64,000 nt of DNA, from contig CM053029.1 of NCBI GenBank assembly GCA_028564925.1, positions 190,274,940 through 190,338,939 on the forward strand. Reading direction: 5' to 3'. This stretch comes from Lithobates sylvaticus. Lineage: Eukaryota; Chordata; Amphibia; Anura; Ranidae. Below, piece by piece: positions 1-11,039 of this stretch (the stretch's first letter is position 1; the number at the start of each line of letters is the position of its first letter). A program made the translations under genes and the position numbers. The notes under the pieces were generated by a model. It saw only the letters and a program-made list of their open reading frames with translations, made no database searches and was not told the DNA's origin.

Positions 1-210
1 GCATTGATACAGCTCTTTTATATTTTTTGTCTAATGCTATTGTTCTTCGAATGTTTTTTGTAGGCTTGCACTTAGGTAAGCAGAGGCACAACTCATATAT
101 CATGAGATACTTTGTATACTTGGGGTTAACCCATCGCTGTCCCACACCACTTAGGTGTGTTGTGAGGATGTAGAGCATATCACTATAACTGGTTTGTTTT
201 CCCTATAATC
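1..210. other. Unassigned AT-rich flank
   Basis: I see no open frame of note, no terminal repeat and no similarity to the other families in this window. Confidence 0.4.
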
Positions 211-1271
211 TTAAGCCTCGTACACACAATCGGATAGTTGGCCAACATAACCGTTGGCCCAAACTTGTCTTGCATACAAACAGCAAGGAATTGTCGGCCA
301 ACAAATACGAACATAGTGACGTACTACGTTGTTTTTCAGCTCTTTAGCGCCACCCTTTGGGCTCCTTCTGCTAATTTCATGTTAGTAGAAGTTTGGTGAG
401 TGTTGATTCGCGCTTTTCATTTCGCACTTTACATTTTGCGCTTTTCAGTTAGTTTCTGAACGGCCGTTCGTCAACCTGCCATGTTGTGGAATCGGAGGAG
501 ATAACGTGTTATTTATTATTGGCCTTGGAGTTATTGCTTTGACATTTTTTGGTTGAATAATAATGATTTGATTTGGTATATTTTCTATATTTTTGGATGC
601 ATAGAATGCACTTTTTGGTTAAGTTTTATTGGCAGATAGCATGTCTAATTTTGTTTTGAATTTTTTTTTTGTGTTTTACTTCAAATGACAGTTTGGGCAG
701 GTACATTTAAAAAAAAATACAATGTAAAATTGACAAGGGACACCAACATAGTTGTATCTTTGAGCTTAAAAACTAGGGGAAAATGGTGTTGTGGTAACTT
801 GCCCAAAAAATAAAAAAAAATGCATAATAATATTATTCTTGATATCACTAGAAAAAAAAAGCCTTTGAAAATTAGTTTACAATAACTCCATCAGTATCAC
901 CAGCAAACCAGCTTCATTATTATCCCATTAAAGAAGAAGAGAATGTGCGCTGCATTTCGAGATTTCATAATTGGCCACATCACGAATATTAATTCTCCAT
1001 TACGAACGCTAGTTTACAAGACCAACCACTTCTTGCTTGCATGCGTGTTTGTACTTTGGACTTTTGTCCGACGGACTTGTGTACACACGCTCGGAAAATC
1101 CGACAACAGACATTTGTCCGCGGAAAGATTTAAAACCTGTGATCCAACATTTGTCAGCGGAAAATCCAACAACAATTGTCCGATGGAGCATACACAGGGT
1201 CGGATTTTCTGCTAACAGCCTGTCATCACACATTTCCCATCGGAAAATCCAATCGTGTGTATGAGGCTTAA
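211..1271. mobile_element. Non-autonomous DNA transposon (MITE family M1), complete
   Basis: Both ends carry matching inverted repeats (left gcctcgtacacacaatcgga, right the complement of atccaatcgtgtgtatgagg), each flanked by TTAA (211-214 and 1268-1271). The interior is non-coding. The stretch around 940-1020 reappears in reverse complement at about 34,860-34,940, inside the second copy (34591-35971), so this is a dispersed family rather than a chance inverted repeat. The TTAA flank would fit a piggyBac or Kolobok target, but related elements here have TAA-type flanks, so I leave the superfamily open. No transposase is encoded. The short frames between 943 and 1281 are shadows on the two strands of the terminal region. 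Confidence 0.8.
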
Positions 1272-2259
1272 CAGAGGCCATTTATTTTCCCCTAGGTTTT
1301 TTGGCCTATGCTATACTTCTAGAGACGATTGAGCCTGTAAATATCTACAGTCCGAGTCTCTTTTCCATTGCAATTAACCGTGGCCTTTGTGTTCCTCTGC
1401 TCTCATGACGTGCCTTTGGGGCTATTTACACCCCACTCCAGCCTCCCCTACTTTGCTGTGTCTCCACCTTGGAAATGTATCGTATTATTGGTTATTTAGG
1501 TGAGCGGTTTTCTTGATATGGGTTACAAATTATTTTTCTTTCCACCTTTTTCCTCTCTCACTGTTTTGGCTCTCCATCCCTTTCCTGTTTTCTTTTCGCC
1601 TCCCCCCCATTCCATCCCACATTTCCTTCCTCCCCTCCCTTCTTTTCTTCCTTATCCTGTTCCTTCTATTTCCTCCCTTTTTTTCTGTACCCAAACTGTT
1701 AGCTCTTTGCTATCTGAATATATGGTTACACCGGTGTCCTGCCTTTGGCCCCTTTGCTGTTCCCCAGTGGTAAGTGACAGTAATACCCTAATCCCCTATC
1801 TATTTTGCTCATGCTTTACAATTGCCTATACCTTCTTGTTTGCTATTATTTATTTTGTTATCTCATCATCAGATTTTACTTATTACTGTTCCTCCTGAAG
1901 AAACAGTAAATTTCCGCAAAACATGTAGAGGATGTTTGTGCACTGAAGACTAATTATGTTCCACTGTGGAATATATACAGCACTAGTGTAATGTGTATTG
2001 TTACATTATTTGTTTTCAACCTAAATAATTTGTCTTGTAAATCCATGTTGTAACTTGTATCTGGATACCTTGTTTTTACCCAAATTTGTGTAATAATAAA
2101 ATGTATATTTTTTATGCAATGTGGAATCTGTCCAGGGTACCGAGATAGTAAATTTATTTTATTCATTTTTTTGCCTTGGAGACTTTTGAGGGGGGTTAGT
2201 CTCCCTGCATTCATCTTGACCTATTATAGGTGAATATGACCTATTATAGGTGAATATTG
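1272..2259. other. Unassigned sequence with retroposon-tail-like motif
   Basis: A pyrimidine-rich stretch (about 1540-1690) gives spurious open frames. At 1890-1935 lies a motif of the form cctgaagaaac...gcaaaacatgtag that recurs near 29,790 and, in variants, near 53,450 and 60,360. A polyadenylation-like aataataaaatg follows near 2095. A 20-bp tandem pair (gacctattataggtgaatat) occurs at 2218-2257. The layout suggests the 3' end of an old retroposon, but I see no coding part that fixes its class. Confidence 0.35.
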
Positions 2260-2710
2260 CCACAGATTTTAAAACCATAGATGACCTACAGAGAGTCTTC
2301 ACATTCATTTTGTGCTATAACAAGTCTTGTGGCTCCTCTCTACAGGCCCTTGCTTGCCTTCCCTAGGTTTTGCTGCTGTATTTACCCAAATGTGTCTACA
2401 GGTTGTCAGACAGATAACAATAAAATGTAAAAATTGTACATTATGCCCCAGTTACTATACTCCTATGCTGTATACTGTCCTGCACCATACTAAGTCCCAA
2501 ACTTTGGTGTTGCAAACTCAATTTGGACTCCCTAATCATATGTACTTTTACTATATACAACTTCAACATATGTTAAAGGCTCCCAACTATTTGGCATCTA
2601 TCTCCCACTCCTATTTTAAATTTTTTACAACATACCAACACATTGAAGACATTGAACACATTGCTACACCGTGCCTTTAAAATCCTAATTAGAGGGCTAC
2701 CCATGTAAAG
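2260..2710 (+). pseudogene. Decayed L1/Tx1-type LINE ORF2 fragment (C-terminal part)
   Basis: Two pieces resemble the region after the reverse transcriptase in L1/Tx1 LINEs. Frame 2274 onward reads TIDDLQRVFTFILCYNK, like the family's L..LF..FIW..K block. From 2525 the next frame reads GLPNHMYFYYIQLQHMLK, like the family's GLPNL..YY.AAQL block. They lie in different frames, so at least one frameshift separates them. The reverse transcriptase and endonuclease domains are not visible here. The frame after 2525 continues to HIEDIEHIATPCL and stops at 2680. This is an old, 5'-truncated fragment recognised from a short motif only, and a chance match is possible. Confidence 0.45.
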
Positions 2711-3075
2711 CAATGGAACTATGGTAGCTGGACATATGCTCTATGGTAGAGGACCAATGGGAAACCGCTCTGGAATCAGTGTGTTTAGATCTCTGTAAAT
2801 GTCTCTCAAAGACTCTCTCAATTATATATACGAGGGTAGTCTGAACTGTTCACGTCCCAACGTGGAAGGAGCGGCCACACAGACATGAAACTTCATCACT
2901 GCACCAAGCCACTCTTCCAGATGTTTAGCACTGAAAATGGTGCATGCACAGTTGGCACACCCCGTAGTCAAGTTGAAAATGAAGAAAGTGAAAAAAGCAG
3001 GCTCAAAGTGTCCCATCAGTGGGCAAAGTGTTGGCAACAGTCTTCTGTACTGCTGCTGCACTCAGAATCCCAGAA
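2711..3075. other. Unassigned; possible DNA-transposon fragment
   Basis: The stretch begins near 2826 with tatatacgagggtagtctga, reminiscent of a mariner terminus. A minus-strand frame (2822-3061) runs through it. No second terminus and no transposase motif were found, so the assignment stays open. Confidence 0.2.
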
Positions 3076-3287
3076 GATTAAATGTGTACACACATACTAG
3101 GACCAATTTAGACAGGAGCCAGCTAACTTACCAGTGTGTCTTTGGAGTGTGGGAGGAAACAGAACCCCAACACAAATACAGAGACTGCATGCAATCTCCA
3201 TGCAGATGGCGTCCTGGCTGAGATTTAAAATGGGGACACCAGCGCTGCAAGGCATAAGTGCTAACTACTAAGCTACTGTTCTGCCAA
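3076..3287 (-). repeat. tRNA-derived SINE (V-SINE type), tail missing
   Basis: Read on the minus strand it starts with a tRNA-like head (A-box-like tagcttagtagttagcactt near 3275-3256), followed by the widespread central block ending ...cctcccacactccaaagaca. This is the arrangement of V-SINEs such as DANA of zebrafish. The B box is degraded. The LINE-like 3' tail seen in the better copy at 4766-5079 is absent, so this copy ends early. The family normally gives RNA polymerase III transcripts; this copy is unlikely to be active. Confidence 0.7.
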
Positions 3288-3325
3288 ACTTCCAACTTAC
3301 TGCCTCAGTTAATGCAATGTTTGCT

Positions 3326-3785
3326 TTAAAGCTGAACTCTGGTCTCTGATTAAAATTCACTTATAGTAGACTCTCTGACCTTTTTCCAGTAAGGCTATGA
3401 AATAAAATATTTTCTTAGCTTGAAAACTCGATAGAGAAGGGGAGGGTTAAGACCCCAGTTGGGTTTTTATTGATGTCCTCCCTGAGGAGATGTATCCTCT
3501 CTGTTTGTCCTGATGACTACCATCAATGGAACAGAAAATGATAGGAAAGATTTATTGTTGTCACTGGAACAGGAGGTGAGGGGAATCTACCAATGGGGAC
3601 ATCTGTTAGGCTGAAAACTACTTCTCCCTTCACTTTAGAGAAATGTTCTCTTTTTGTGACTCTGGGACAGGAAATAAAAGTTTCTCATCTCAGTGATCCC
3701 AGCTTTTGCTGTATTTCCACTCTGGAAAGTCTGGCGAGGCTCCCCGAGGATCGGCTCTCCATGGCACATCCGAGCAACTAATCTG
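3326..3785. repeat. Dispersed frog repeat R2 (TTAA-type, non-coding)
   Basis: It begins at a TTAA (ttaaagctgaactctggtct) and contains the block with cccagttgggtttttattg and accaatggggacatctgtta. That block recurs in variant form at 42110-42672, 56690-56850 and 57462-57835. No coding capacity. The right end is not well defined. The 62-codon frame at 3593-3781 is not conserved between copies. Confidence 0.5.
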
Positions 3786-4765
3786 TTTCTGAGTGCATCT
3801 TATTTTATTATTTAAAAAAACATACTTATTTTATTATTTAAAAAACATACAGATTTTAATTACTACACTATTCACTGTGTGTTTTTTTTCCCTTAGTATA
3901 TGTCTTACATGCCTGTCTATAGCAAACTGCTGCCAGACTTCCCTTTAAACATTTTATTAATTTCATTTATTTTGTTATATTGATTTTTATTTTATGTTGA
4001 TAGGACCTTTATTTATTTATGTATTTATTGATTGCTGCTATGCTTTCTTCTACTTCACATTATATCACTCATATGCAACACACCGCCAATCCCCATAGAT
4101 AAAATAAAAGTTGGGCGTACACCAGTTAGACCAATTATCCCTGATTAAAACAGTTTATACTGCTGTATGCTCTGCAGTATCTCAGTTCTTGTAGTAAAGC
4201 CCTAGCTCTCAAAGCCACATGAACAGACCCTTTCCCCATAGTATGGTATTTTTTTCCTTTTTGCATTAGTACATGCCACCATAGCAGTGCTCAGCTTCCC
4301 ATGCCTTTATTTTAAAAGTAGTCTGCTATTTGCCCTAAAAGTGGGGAAAATTTAGGAAAAAGACCCCCTATAAACTGGAATACAAATTGTCTCTGAGTTC
4401 AGGATTGCCAAATTTCAAACAAATTTTGCCAAACCTATGACAAATCAAAACTGGTCAGATTTGACAATCACTATTTAGAAGATGGTTTTAAATTGGCTGT
4501 GTTCATGACAGTATGGCAGACCTGCTTTATGGTTTACACATTTTAGGAGCCAGAGGCAATGGAGGGTAATTAGGCCTCCATCACAGAGAGGTCGAACTCA
4601 GTCTATTAAAACTACAAGGGAATCCACAGGAGGGCCTGAAGCTTAGTAAAATCTAAGACGCTAAAACAGAAATTTTGTCTTCATTGTGCCTAAGCCACAC
4701 ATGTTTGCATCCTATTGTTGTATAATTATTGTTATTATAACATCATAATCTCCTGTGGTGCTGCA
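3786..4765. other. Unassigned AT-rich sequence
   Basis: A 26-29-bp unit (cttattttattatttaaaa plus acatac) is tandemly doubled at 3798-3852. The rest shows no terminal repeats, no homology to other parts of the window and no coding signal. Confidence 0.35.
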
Positions 4766-5079
4766 CAATAATAGATATAATAATATTTATTACAGGTTCT
4801 TATATAGTGCCATCAATTTATCCTGCATTTTTACATATATATTGTACATTCAGATCAGTCCCTGACGTGATGGATCTTACAATCTAAGGTTCCTAACTCA
4901 CATTTACACACATATATATATAGGCCAATTTACTTACCAGCATGTCTTTGGAGCATGGAAAGAAACTGGGGTACCCAAAGGAAACCTACACAGGCACAGG
5001 GAAAACATGCAAACTCTGCGCAGGTAGCGCTGTGGTTCAGATTTGATCTAATAACCACTTAGCCACTGTGCTGCCCTGT
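4766..5079 (-). repeat. Full-length tRNA-derived SINE (V-SINE type)
   Basis: On the minus strand, from 5079 leftward, it reads a tRNA-like head (gcagcacagtggctaagtgg gives the A-box region), the central conserved block near 4985-4935, and a 3' tail with attgtaagatccatcacgtc and ggcactatataagaacctgt, ending in a short AT-rich repeat near 4770. The tail is shared by many amphibian and fish SINEs and is thought to be the part recognised by a partner LINE. This is a longer copy than the one at 3076-3287. The first Tc1 element starts 13 bp downstream. Confidence 0.75.
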
Positions 5080-5311
5080 ATAATATAAATACAGGTGCAT
5101 CTCCAAAAATTTGAATATAATCAAAAAGTTAATTTCAGTAATTCAGTTCAGAAAGTGAAACACATATATTTTATATAGATCCGTTACACAGTGCTATATT
5201 TCAAGCAATTCTTTCTTTTAATTTTGATGATTAGGGCTTACAAGCAAGGGAAAACTCAAAATGCATTATCTCAGAAAATTAGAAGATTATGAAAAACTTC
5301 AATAATGGAGA

Positions 5312-5792
5312 CCCGTCTTTTCAATCAGGGTGCCTTGAGGTCTCTTCAGGGGCGCCTTGGCAAAATGCCCAAAAATTGTATTCAAGGCGGTGGGTGGATA
5401 AAGCCTGCCTTTTTAGTTACACAAACCCACAGGTTTTCATTGTGCAGCATTACGACCTTCTAGCTGCCAACCTCCTAATGACCAATGACATCATCAGTTG
5501 ATAAGGAGGATGTCAGTTGCCTGTATAGCATCCTTGTTTGACCCTCCCCTACCTCTCTCCATCGGCTTTGGGGTCACAATAGCTGAGTGTTATAGAAAAA
5601 CCGAGAAAGAAGAGAAACATTGGAATGCTAGTCAGTACAAGTTTGCACCTCTAATGTTGGGTCTCCTACGTGTGTGGATGTTGCTGCACAATGTAAAACT
5701 ATTAGAATAGCTTTTACATTTTAGGATGGGTTGCCTCAAGATTGTTCATCATTTTAAAGGGTGCCTTGACTGAAAAAAGGTTAAGAAACACT
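5312..5792. mobile_element. hAT non-autonomous element nested in Tc1
   Basis: It is flanked by aatggaga (5304-5311) and aatgtaga (5793-5800), an 8-bp target duplication with one mismatch, the hAT length. Its right end, agaaacact, is the complement of agtgtttct, as in hAT-Charlie-type termini. The same element lies in the other orientation at 46139-46638. Joining the flanks restores a continuous Tc1 sequence, which shows the order of insertion. Confidence 0.85.
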
Positions 5793-5867
5793 AATGTAGA
5801 CTCATGGTGTCACATTCTAATCAGCTAATTTACTTAAAAAACCTGTAAAGGTTTCCTGAGCCTTAAA

Positions 5868-6907
5868 ATGGTCTCTCAGTCTGGTTCAGTAGGTTACACA
5901 ATCATGGGGAAGACTGCTGACTTGACAGTCATTGACACCCTCCACAAGGAGAGGGTCATTGCTAAAGAAGCTGGCTGTTCACAGAGTGCTGTATCCAAGC
6001 ATATTAATGGAAGGTTAAGTGGAAGGAAAAAGTGTGGTAGAAAAAGGTGCACAAGCTACAGGGATAAAAGCAGCCTTGAGGTTTGTGAAGCAAAAGCCAT
6101 TTGTGAATTTGGGGGAGATTCACAAGGAGTGGACTATGCCTGGTGTCAGTGCTTCAAGAGCTAGCATACACAGATGTATCCGGGACATGGGTATGTCACA
6201 TTCCTTGTGCCATGCCACTCCTGAACCAGAGACAACGTCAAAAGTGCCTTATCTGGGCTAAAGAGAAAAAGGACTGGACTGTTGCTAAGTGGTCCAAAGT
6301 CCTCTTTTCGGAGGAAAGTAAATTTTGCATTTCATTTGGAAATAAAGGTTCCAGAGTCTGGAGGAAGAGTGGAGAGGCACATAATCCAAGTTGCATGAGG
6401 TTCAGTGTGAGGTTTCCACAGTCAGTGATGATTTGTCATCTGCTGGTGATGGTTCACTGTGTTTTATCATGTCCAAAGTCAGCGCAGCCCTCTACCAGGA
6501 AATTCTAGAGCACTTCATGCTTCCCTCTGCTGACCAGCTTTATGGAGATGCTGATTTTATTTTCCAGCGGGACTTGGCACCTGCCAACACTGCCAAAAGT
6601 ATCAATACCTGGTTTAAATGATCATGGTATCACTGTGCTTGATTGGCAAACAAACTCGCCTGATCTAAACCCCATAGAGAATCTGTGGGGTATTGTCAAG
6701 AGGAAGATGAGAGACACCAGACCCAACAATGCAGACAAGCTGAAAGCTGCTATCAAAGCCACCAGGGCTTCCATAACACCTCAGCAGTGCCACAGGCTGA
6801 TCGCTTCCATGCCATGCCGCATTAATGCAGTAATTCATGCAAAGGGAGCCCCAACCAAGTATTGGTATGGTTCATACTATACTGTACATGGACATACTTT
6901 TCAGTAA
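5868..6907 (+). pseudogene. Tc1 transposase pseudogene
   Basis: Fragments in at least three frames line up with a Tc1 transposase of about 340 residues, the DNA-cutting enzyme of the element. In order: an N-terminal helix-turn-helix (VIAKEAGCSQSAVSKHI, about 5956-6006), a second DNA-binding part (VSASRASIHRCIRDMGMS, about 6140-6200), a segment with LFSEESKFCISFGN near 6300, FQRDLAPANTAK near 6560, and the C-terminal SPDLNPIENLWGIVKRKM near 6655. The family's first catalytic Asp (LFSDESKF) is Glu here. The second Asp and the final Glu of the DDE triad are still readable. Several frameshifts and small deletions separate the pieces, so the gene is dead. The stop after HTFQ at about 6905 is near the family's C-terminus. 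Confidence 0.9.
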
Positions 6908-7060
6908 GCCAACATTTCTGTATTAAAATCCTTTTTTTATTGGTCTTATGTAATATTGAAATTTTCTGAGATACTGAATTTTGGGTTTTCACTAGCTGTA
7001 ACCCATAATCATCAAACTTAAAAGAAAGAAATTCTTGAAATATAGAGATTCACCTGTATG

Positions 7061-7499
7061 TTATAAATTAAAGCAGAATCAACATTGACTATTTTTAATA
7101 ATTATGCTGCTAGCATTAGTAAATAGATAGGAAAGTTTATCATATTTTATTGTTTTATACATTTTTTTTTAATTTCTTCAGTGACTTCCTGGTTTTCAGA
7201 CATAGGCAAATCATGTCATACATCCCAGAAATCTCCAGGAGGGAAAGAGGGTTTTTTGCAACTAAGCACACCCTTCTGCCTTCATGCCTGAACTATGGGT
7301 CAAAGGGATTCTAGGAAGTAAATGGCCAGAAATGCTTGTTTTTCATGATATCTCAGCAAAATAAAGTATAGAGACATGAACGGAGGGGTGAGTTTGCTAT
7401 GAATAATATAAATTAATTAAATAGCATTTTTGGTTTGTGGTGCAGTGTAGTTCTGCTTTATTGCAATACATAAAATGTTCCGGTGACATATAAATATAA
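7061..7499. other. Unassigned sequence
   Basis: AT-rich sequence with short A and T runs. No terminal repeats and no coding signal recognised. Confidence 0.35.
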
Positions 7500-8140
7500 T
7501 AATAGGGATATAATATTTATTCGCTATTGTCACACTACTGGGTGGGCTCAGGGCACAGCGCTCTGCCCCCTGAGCCCACCCTTTTTTTGAAGCCTATTAG
7601 AGCCTCTGTCCTCATAAACATGCCCCCCCCATGCTGAGGGCATGTGGCCTGGTATTATTCAGCAGGGTGGAGAGGCCTACCCTTTCTTGGCCTGCCAGGC
7701 TGCCTTCTCGTATTGAGGGTCTAGTTTAGTTTTGGTGGGCGAGGGGGCCTATGCCATTTTATTGTGTGGGGATTCCCCCATAAAATCTGTATCAGATCTA
7801 TAGGGTCTTATATAGATTTTAGGGGTAGGTTGAATATTTTTTTTTGTGCGTGGTTCCGCCTTAAAATCCACACCTAATCCTAAAGGCCTTGAATTATTTT
7901 TGAGGGACCCCATGTAATTTTTTTCTGCCCCCCCCCCCCCCCCCCCCCCTACAATCCTGAGGACCCCTTGTCTTTTTTTTTTTTTTTTTGGTATAGCAAA
8001 AGTGACATATAAAAAAAGCTGTGAATTTACTTTTCCCTGCAATCTTCAGTTATTTAGTAAATAATGCAATGGGGACTGCCCCAAAAGACATACCAGACCC
8101 TCACCCTCCTTAAGGTCCCCATTGCATTATTTACGAAAAT
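7500..8140. repeat. Repeat mosaic: hAT-derived piece plus repeat R3
   Basis: The first about 120 bp (gtgggctcagggcacagcgc and neighbours) matches, in reverse complement, part of the hAT at 31445-31910. From about 7620 it follows repeat R3 (catgctgagggcatgtggcc), also seen at 13756-14800 and 53810-54990. A 24-base C run lies at about 7926-7949 and a T run at about 7973-7989. At 8064-8138 a 22-bp arm inverted repeat (aataatgcaatggggac and its complement) forms a possible hairpin. Nothing codes. Confidence 0.5.
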
Positions 8141-8815
8141 AAAGAAAGCTTTCAGGAAAATGTAACAGCATTTAAAAAAATAAATAATTCTTTATGCATG
8201 CCACTTTAGTTATACTTGGTAGAGATGTGCCACTTCACAGGCAGATTTAGGGGACCCCCCAAGCAGGTTTTTTTCTTTTTGAAGAAACAGTGTGTCTTTA
8301 ATATTGCACTTCTGCATTTCAGACAATTATTTAATTCACTGCTCTCTGCAAAACTACATTTTCAGATTTTTTTTGCATTTTTACGTGTCCTCTGGGGCAG
8401 GGTCTAGCCACACCAAACCCCCATTCACTCTTTGGCCAATCCCTTGGCTACTACCTTAAAACTGAGAAACGTGATTTGAAAGATTCTGCTACTATTGACC
8501 TCAATGTAGTTCAAATTATTCTTTTGGTATACTTGGTCAAACCTCAATGCACTAAACCCAGGTGTGTTCTGGTCATCCCTACATTCCAGTAACATCCTGG
8601 AGTCAGTTCAGCATGACCTGGGCTCAGTGGGTTGAATGATGCTGGCCGTCAGATTGAGAACAAACAGTTGCAGAAAAAAAAATCACTGAAGAAAACCTTT
8701 GGATTAATGGCAAATAATGCAGCAAAAGCTGTTTTTTTTTTTTAAATCTTTTTTTGTCTCAAAGAACTTTATTAAACATTTGATATAACAGTACAAGGTC
8801 CAGAACATGTATACC
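8141..8815. other. Unassigned sequence
   Basis: Low-copy-looking sequence with T runs at 8265 and 8730. No terminal repeat or coding signal. It ends at the 8-bp target duplication of the next hAT element. Confidence 0.35.
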
Positions 8816-9927
8816 CAGTGGCGGTGCGTGCATAGAGGGCGCAGGAGCGCCGCCCCCCCTCTCCTGCACCGCTCTATCACCAATAGATAGATTCATGCAT
8901 TGCATGAATCTATCTATTGTCACCGCTGCCGCCCCCTATTCAGGTGTCCGGCCCCTGATCGGGCGCCGGGCATCTGAATTACAGTGGGGGGGGTGTTGCT
9001 GGAAGCGCCCCTATTAGAGCTGTAAGCTCTAATAGGGGACCCTATTAGAGCGGTGTGCTCTAATAGGCTTCCCTAAGTGTAAACAGCGGGCGCACGGCTG
9101 TGCGTTCGCTGATTACACAGTATTGTGTTAGGGAAGCGAATACATCGCTTCCCTAACACAGACCCGCCTCTCAGCCAATCAGGTTGCCGGGTCTGTTACC
9201 TGTCACCTGATTGGCTGAAGTCACAAGCGCTGTGATTGGACGCTAGGCGTCCAATCACCTAGCGTCCAATCACAGCAGAAGAAGACAGGAGGAGCGCGGG
9301 AGAAGACATCCGACGGAGACACCGCTCGTCGCCTGACGCCGTCACCAGCTGCACACCGGGACAAGGTAAGTGCAGAGGGCAGGCAGGGGGCACAGTGGCA
9401 GCACTTTAGGGGCACAGTGGCAGCACTTTAGGGGCACAGTGGCAGCACTTTTGGGGCACAATGGCAGAACTTGGGGCACAATGGCAGAACTTGGGGCACA
9501 GTGGCAGCACTTAAGGGGCACAATGGCAGAACTTGGGGCACAATGGCAGCACTTAAGGGGCACAATGGCAGAACTTGGGCACAGTGGCAGCACTTAAGGG
9601 GCACAATGGCAGAACTTGGGGCACAGTGGCAGAACTTGGGGCACAATGGCAGAACTTGGGGCACAGTGGCAGAACTTGGGGCACAGTGGCAGAACTTGGG
9701 GCACAGTGGCAGAACTTGGGGCACAGTGGCAGCACTTGGGGCACAGTGGCAGCGTGTGATGGGCACAGTGGCAGCGTTTGATGGGCACAGTGGCAGCGTT
9801 TGATGGGCACAGTGGCAGCACGTGGGGCACAGTGGCAGCGTTTAATGGGCACAGTGGCAGCGTTTGATGGCACAGTGAGGCTGTTTGTTTGCGCCCCCCC
9901 AAAAATTTTGAGCACCAGCCGCCACTG
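8816..9927. mobile_element. Complete non-autonomous hAT element carrying a minisatellite
   Basis: The ends are cagtggcggtgcgtgcat on the left and gagcaccagccgccactg on the right, which are inverted repeats of each other. A perfect 8-bp target duplication tgtatacc flanks it (8808-8815, 9928-9935). The left half contains short palindromes (8880-8925, 9005-9068). The right half is the minisatellite at 9388-9882. It encodes nothing. Members with similar ends are the truncated copy at 31445-31910 and, more distantly, 19450-20300. Confidence 0.9.
9388..9882. repeat. Minisatellite, about 20-bp unit, about 25 copies
   Basis: Tandem units of the form gcacagtggcagaacttggg vary by one or two bases and small length changes (18-21 bp). 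Variants with cacttaagg, cactttagg and gtttgatg occur in blocks, which suggests local amplification of sub-types. It lies wholly inside the hAT element. The open frames on both strands here are a by-product of the repeat. Confidence 0.9.
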
Positions 9928-11039
9928 TGTATACCGCACAACTACATCACAAGCTGACATCATACAAGGATTGTAATAACCTCAGATAAATCAGAAGGTT
10001 CATCCATCAAAATGTACTATAAGCTAAAGGAAATAACATGTAAGTACTTCCCATGGGAAACATGCATGTATTAAGGAGGTGTACTGCATATTTTTTTTTT
10101 TTTTTTTTGCCCCGACATACACTTTAACTGCCACCCATGGACTTCTACAGAGAGGGTTAAAACTGTTTTGAGTTCCAGAGATGACATTTGTTCTTGATTA
10201 TTGAAATATACAAAGATTGTGGTCTCTCTATTCCTTGTGTTAACTATAAAATGTTGAATCTCTCCCAGAACTCTCCTTTCCAACTCCCCAATGTACTTCT
10301 AGTCTGTTGAAAATAACTCCACTAAAACTTCTCTTCTTACACTAGCGTAGATGGCTTTCATCTGGGGCCCTCCTTTTGCTGTCGGTGGTTTTAATCATGG
10401 TTTTCAGACAAAGTAGCCTGCTTTACCGATGTCAGGACAACAGCAAATATCAGGGAATTGAAGGCCTGTTATATTCACAGCACTGTAAGGTAAAGCCCTA
10501 CATAAGAAGTATCAGAATTAGCATTAATTTGCATGATCTAAGGGGAGACGTAACATCAGTTGTCATGATGTCCAGGAAACTAAAGATCTACTGTCTGGCC
10601 GGGGTGTTCTGTAAAATTTGCCTATTATTATATTAGAAAGAACCATGTCTAGTGCAATCCAACACCCCCTCATTTCTAGTCATTTACATTTTTCTTTCCC
10701 ACAAACCCCCTCTAACTCCTTGTTTTTACATACTCAGGTTCACCTTCACTTGTCCCTCACCTGTGCCTCTTCCAGGATCAGAGACCAGTAATCCCGTGCT
10801 GCAGTCTTACCCATTCTGATTGGTTAACTGGTTGTGACATCATCACATTGCTGCAGTTATGAAGCAACAGCGCTGCTGGACAGTCAATGGAAAGTGTCCA
10901 CATCGGATAGGCAAAGAAGGACTCTCCCACCAAAGAGGGATTAAGCCAGAATAGGGCTTTAGGCAAGGTAGCAACTTTGGTCCCCCCGCCCCTTTAACTG
11001 ACAATAATAAGGGGGACATAAGGGTCAATTCACTGAGAG
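9928..11039. other. Unassigned sequence
   Basis: Continuation of the DNA into which the hAT at 8816 inserted. T runs lie at 10090-10107. The 86-codon frame at 10376-10636 shows no recognisable domain. No repeat ends found. Confidence 0.35.

Larger units (their letters stand above)
5092..7060 (+). mobile_element. Tc1/mariner transposon with decayed transposase, split by a hAT element
   Basis: The ends are caggtgcatctccaaaaatt on the left and agagattcacctg on the right, each against a TA dinucleotide, the Tc1 target. The plus strand holds transposase remnants (5868-6907). The left part is interrupted by a 481-bp hAT element at 5312-5792. Without that insert the element is about 1.5 kb, normal for Tc1. 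This lineage is different from the three elements at 36, 40 and 44 kb, whose ends start caatgctgtg or cagtg and whose genes lie on the minus strand. Confidence 0.9.

Noticed and set aside
1500-1898. 132-codon plus-strand frame rich in Pro, Phe and Ser
   Set aside because: It is an effect of the pyrimidine-rich stretch at 1,540-1,690; no signal of selection or domain visible.
2822-3061. Minus-strand frame as a possible mariner transposase piece
   Set aside because: No catalytic motif and only one terminus-like word; kept only as an unassigned note.
3240-3287. Stand-alone tRNA gene
   Set aside because: The tRNA-like piece is the head of a SINE; the B box is degraded and no cloverleaf can be drawn.
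9342-9963. Cys/His-rich or Trp/Gly-rich small proteins on both strands
   Set aside because: They lie across the 20-bp minisatellite inside a hAT element, overlap in all frames, and the CHCAP-type pattern only reflects the repeat.
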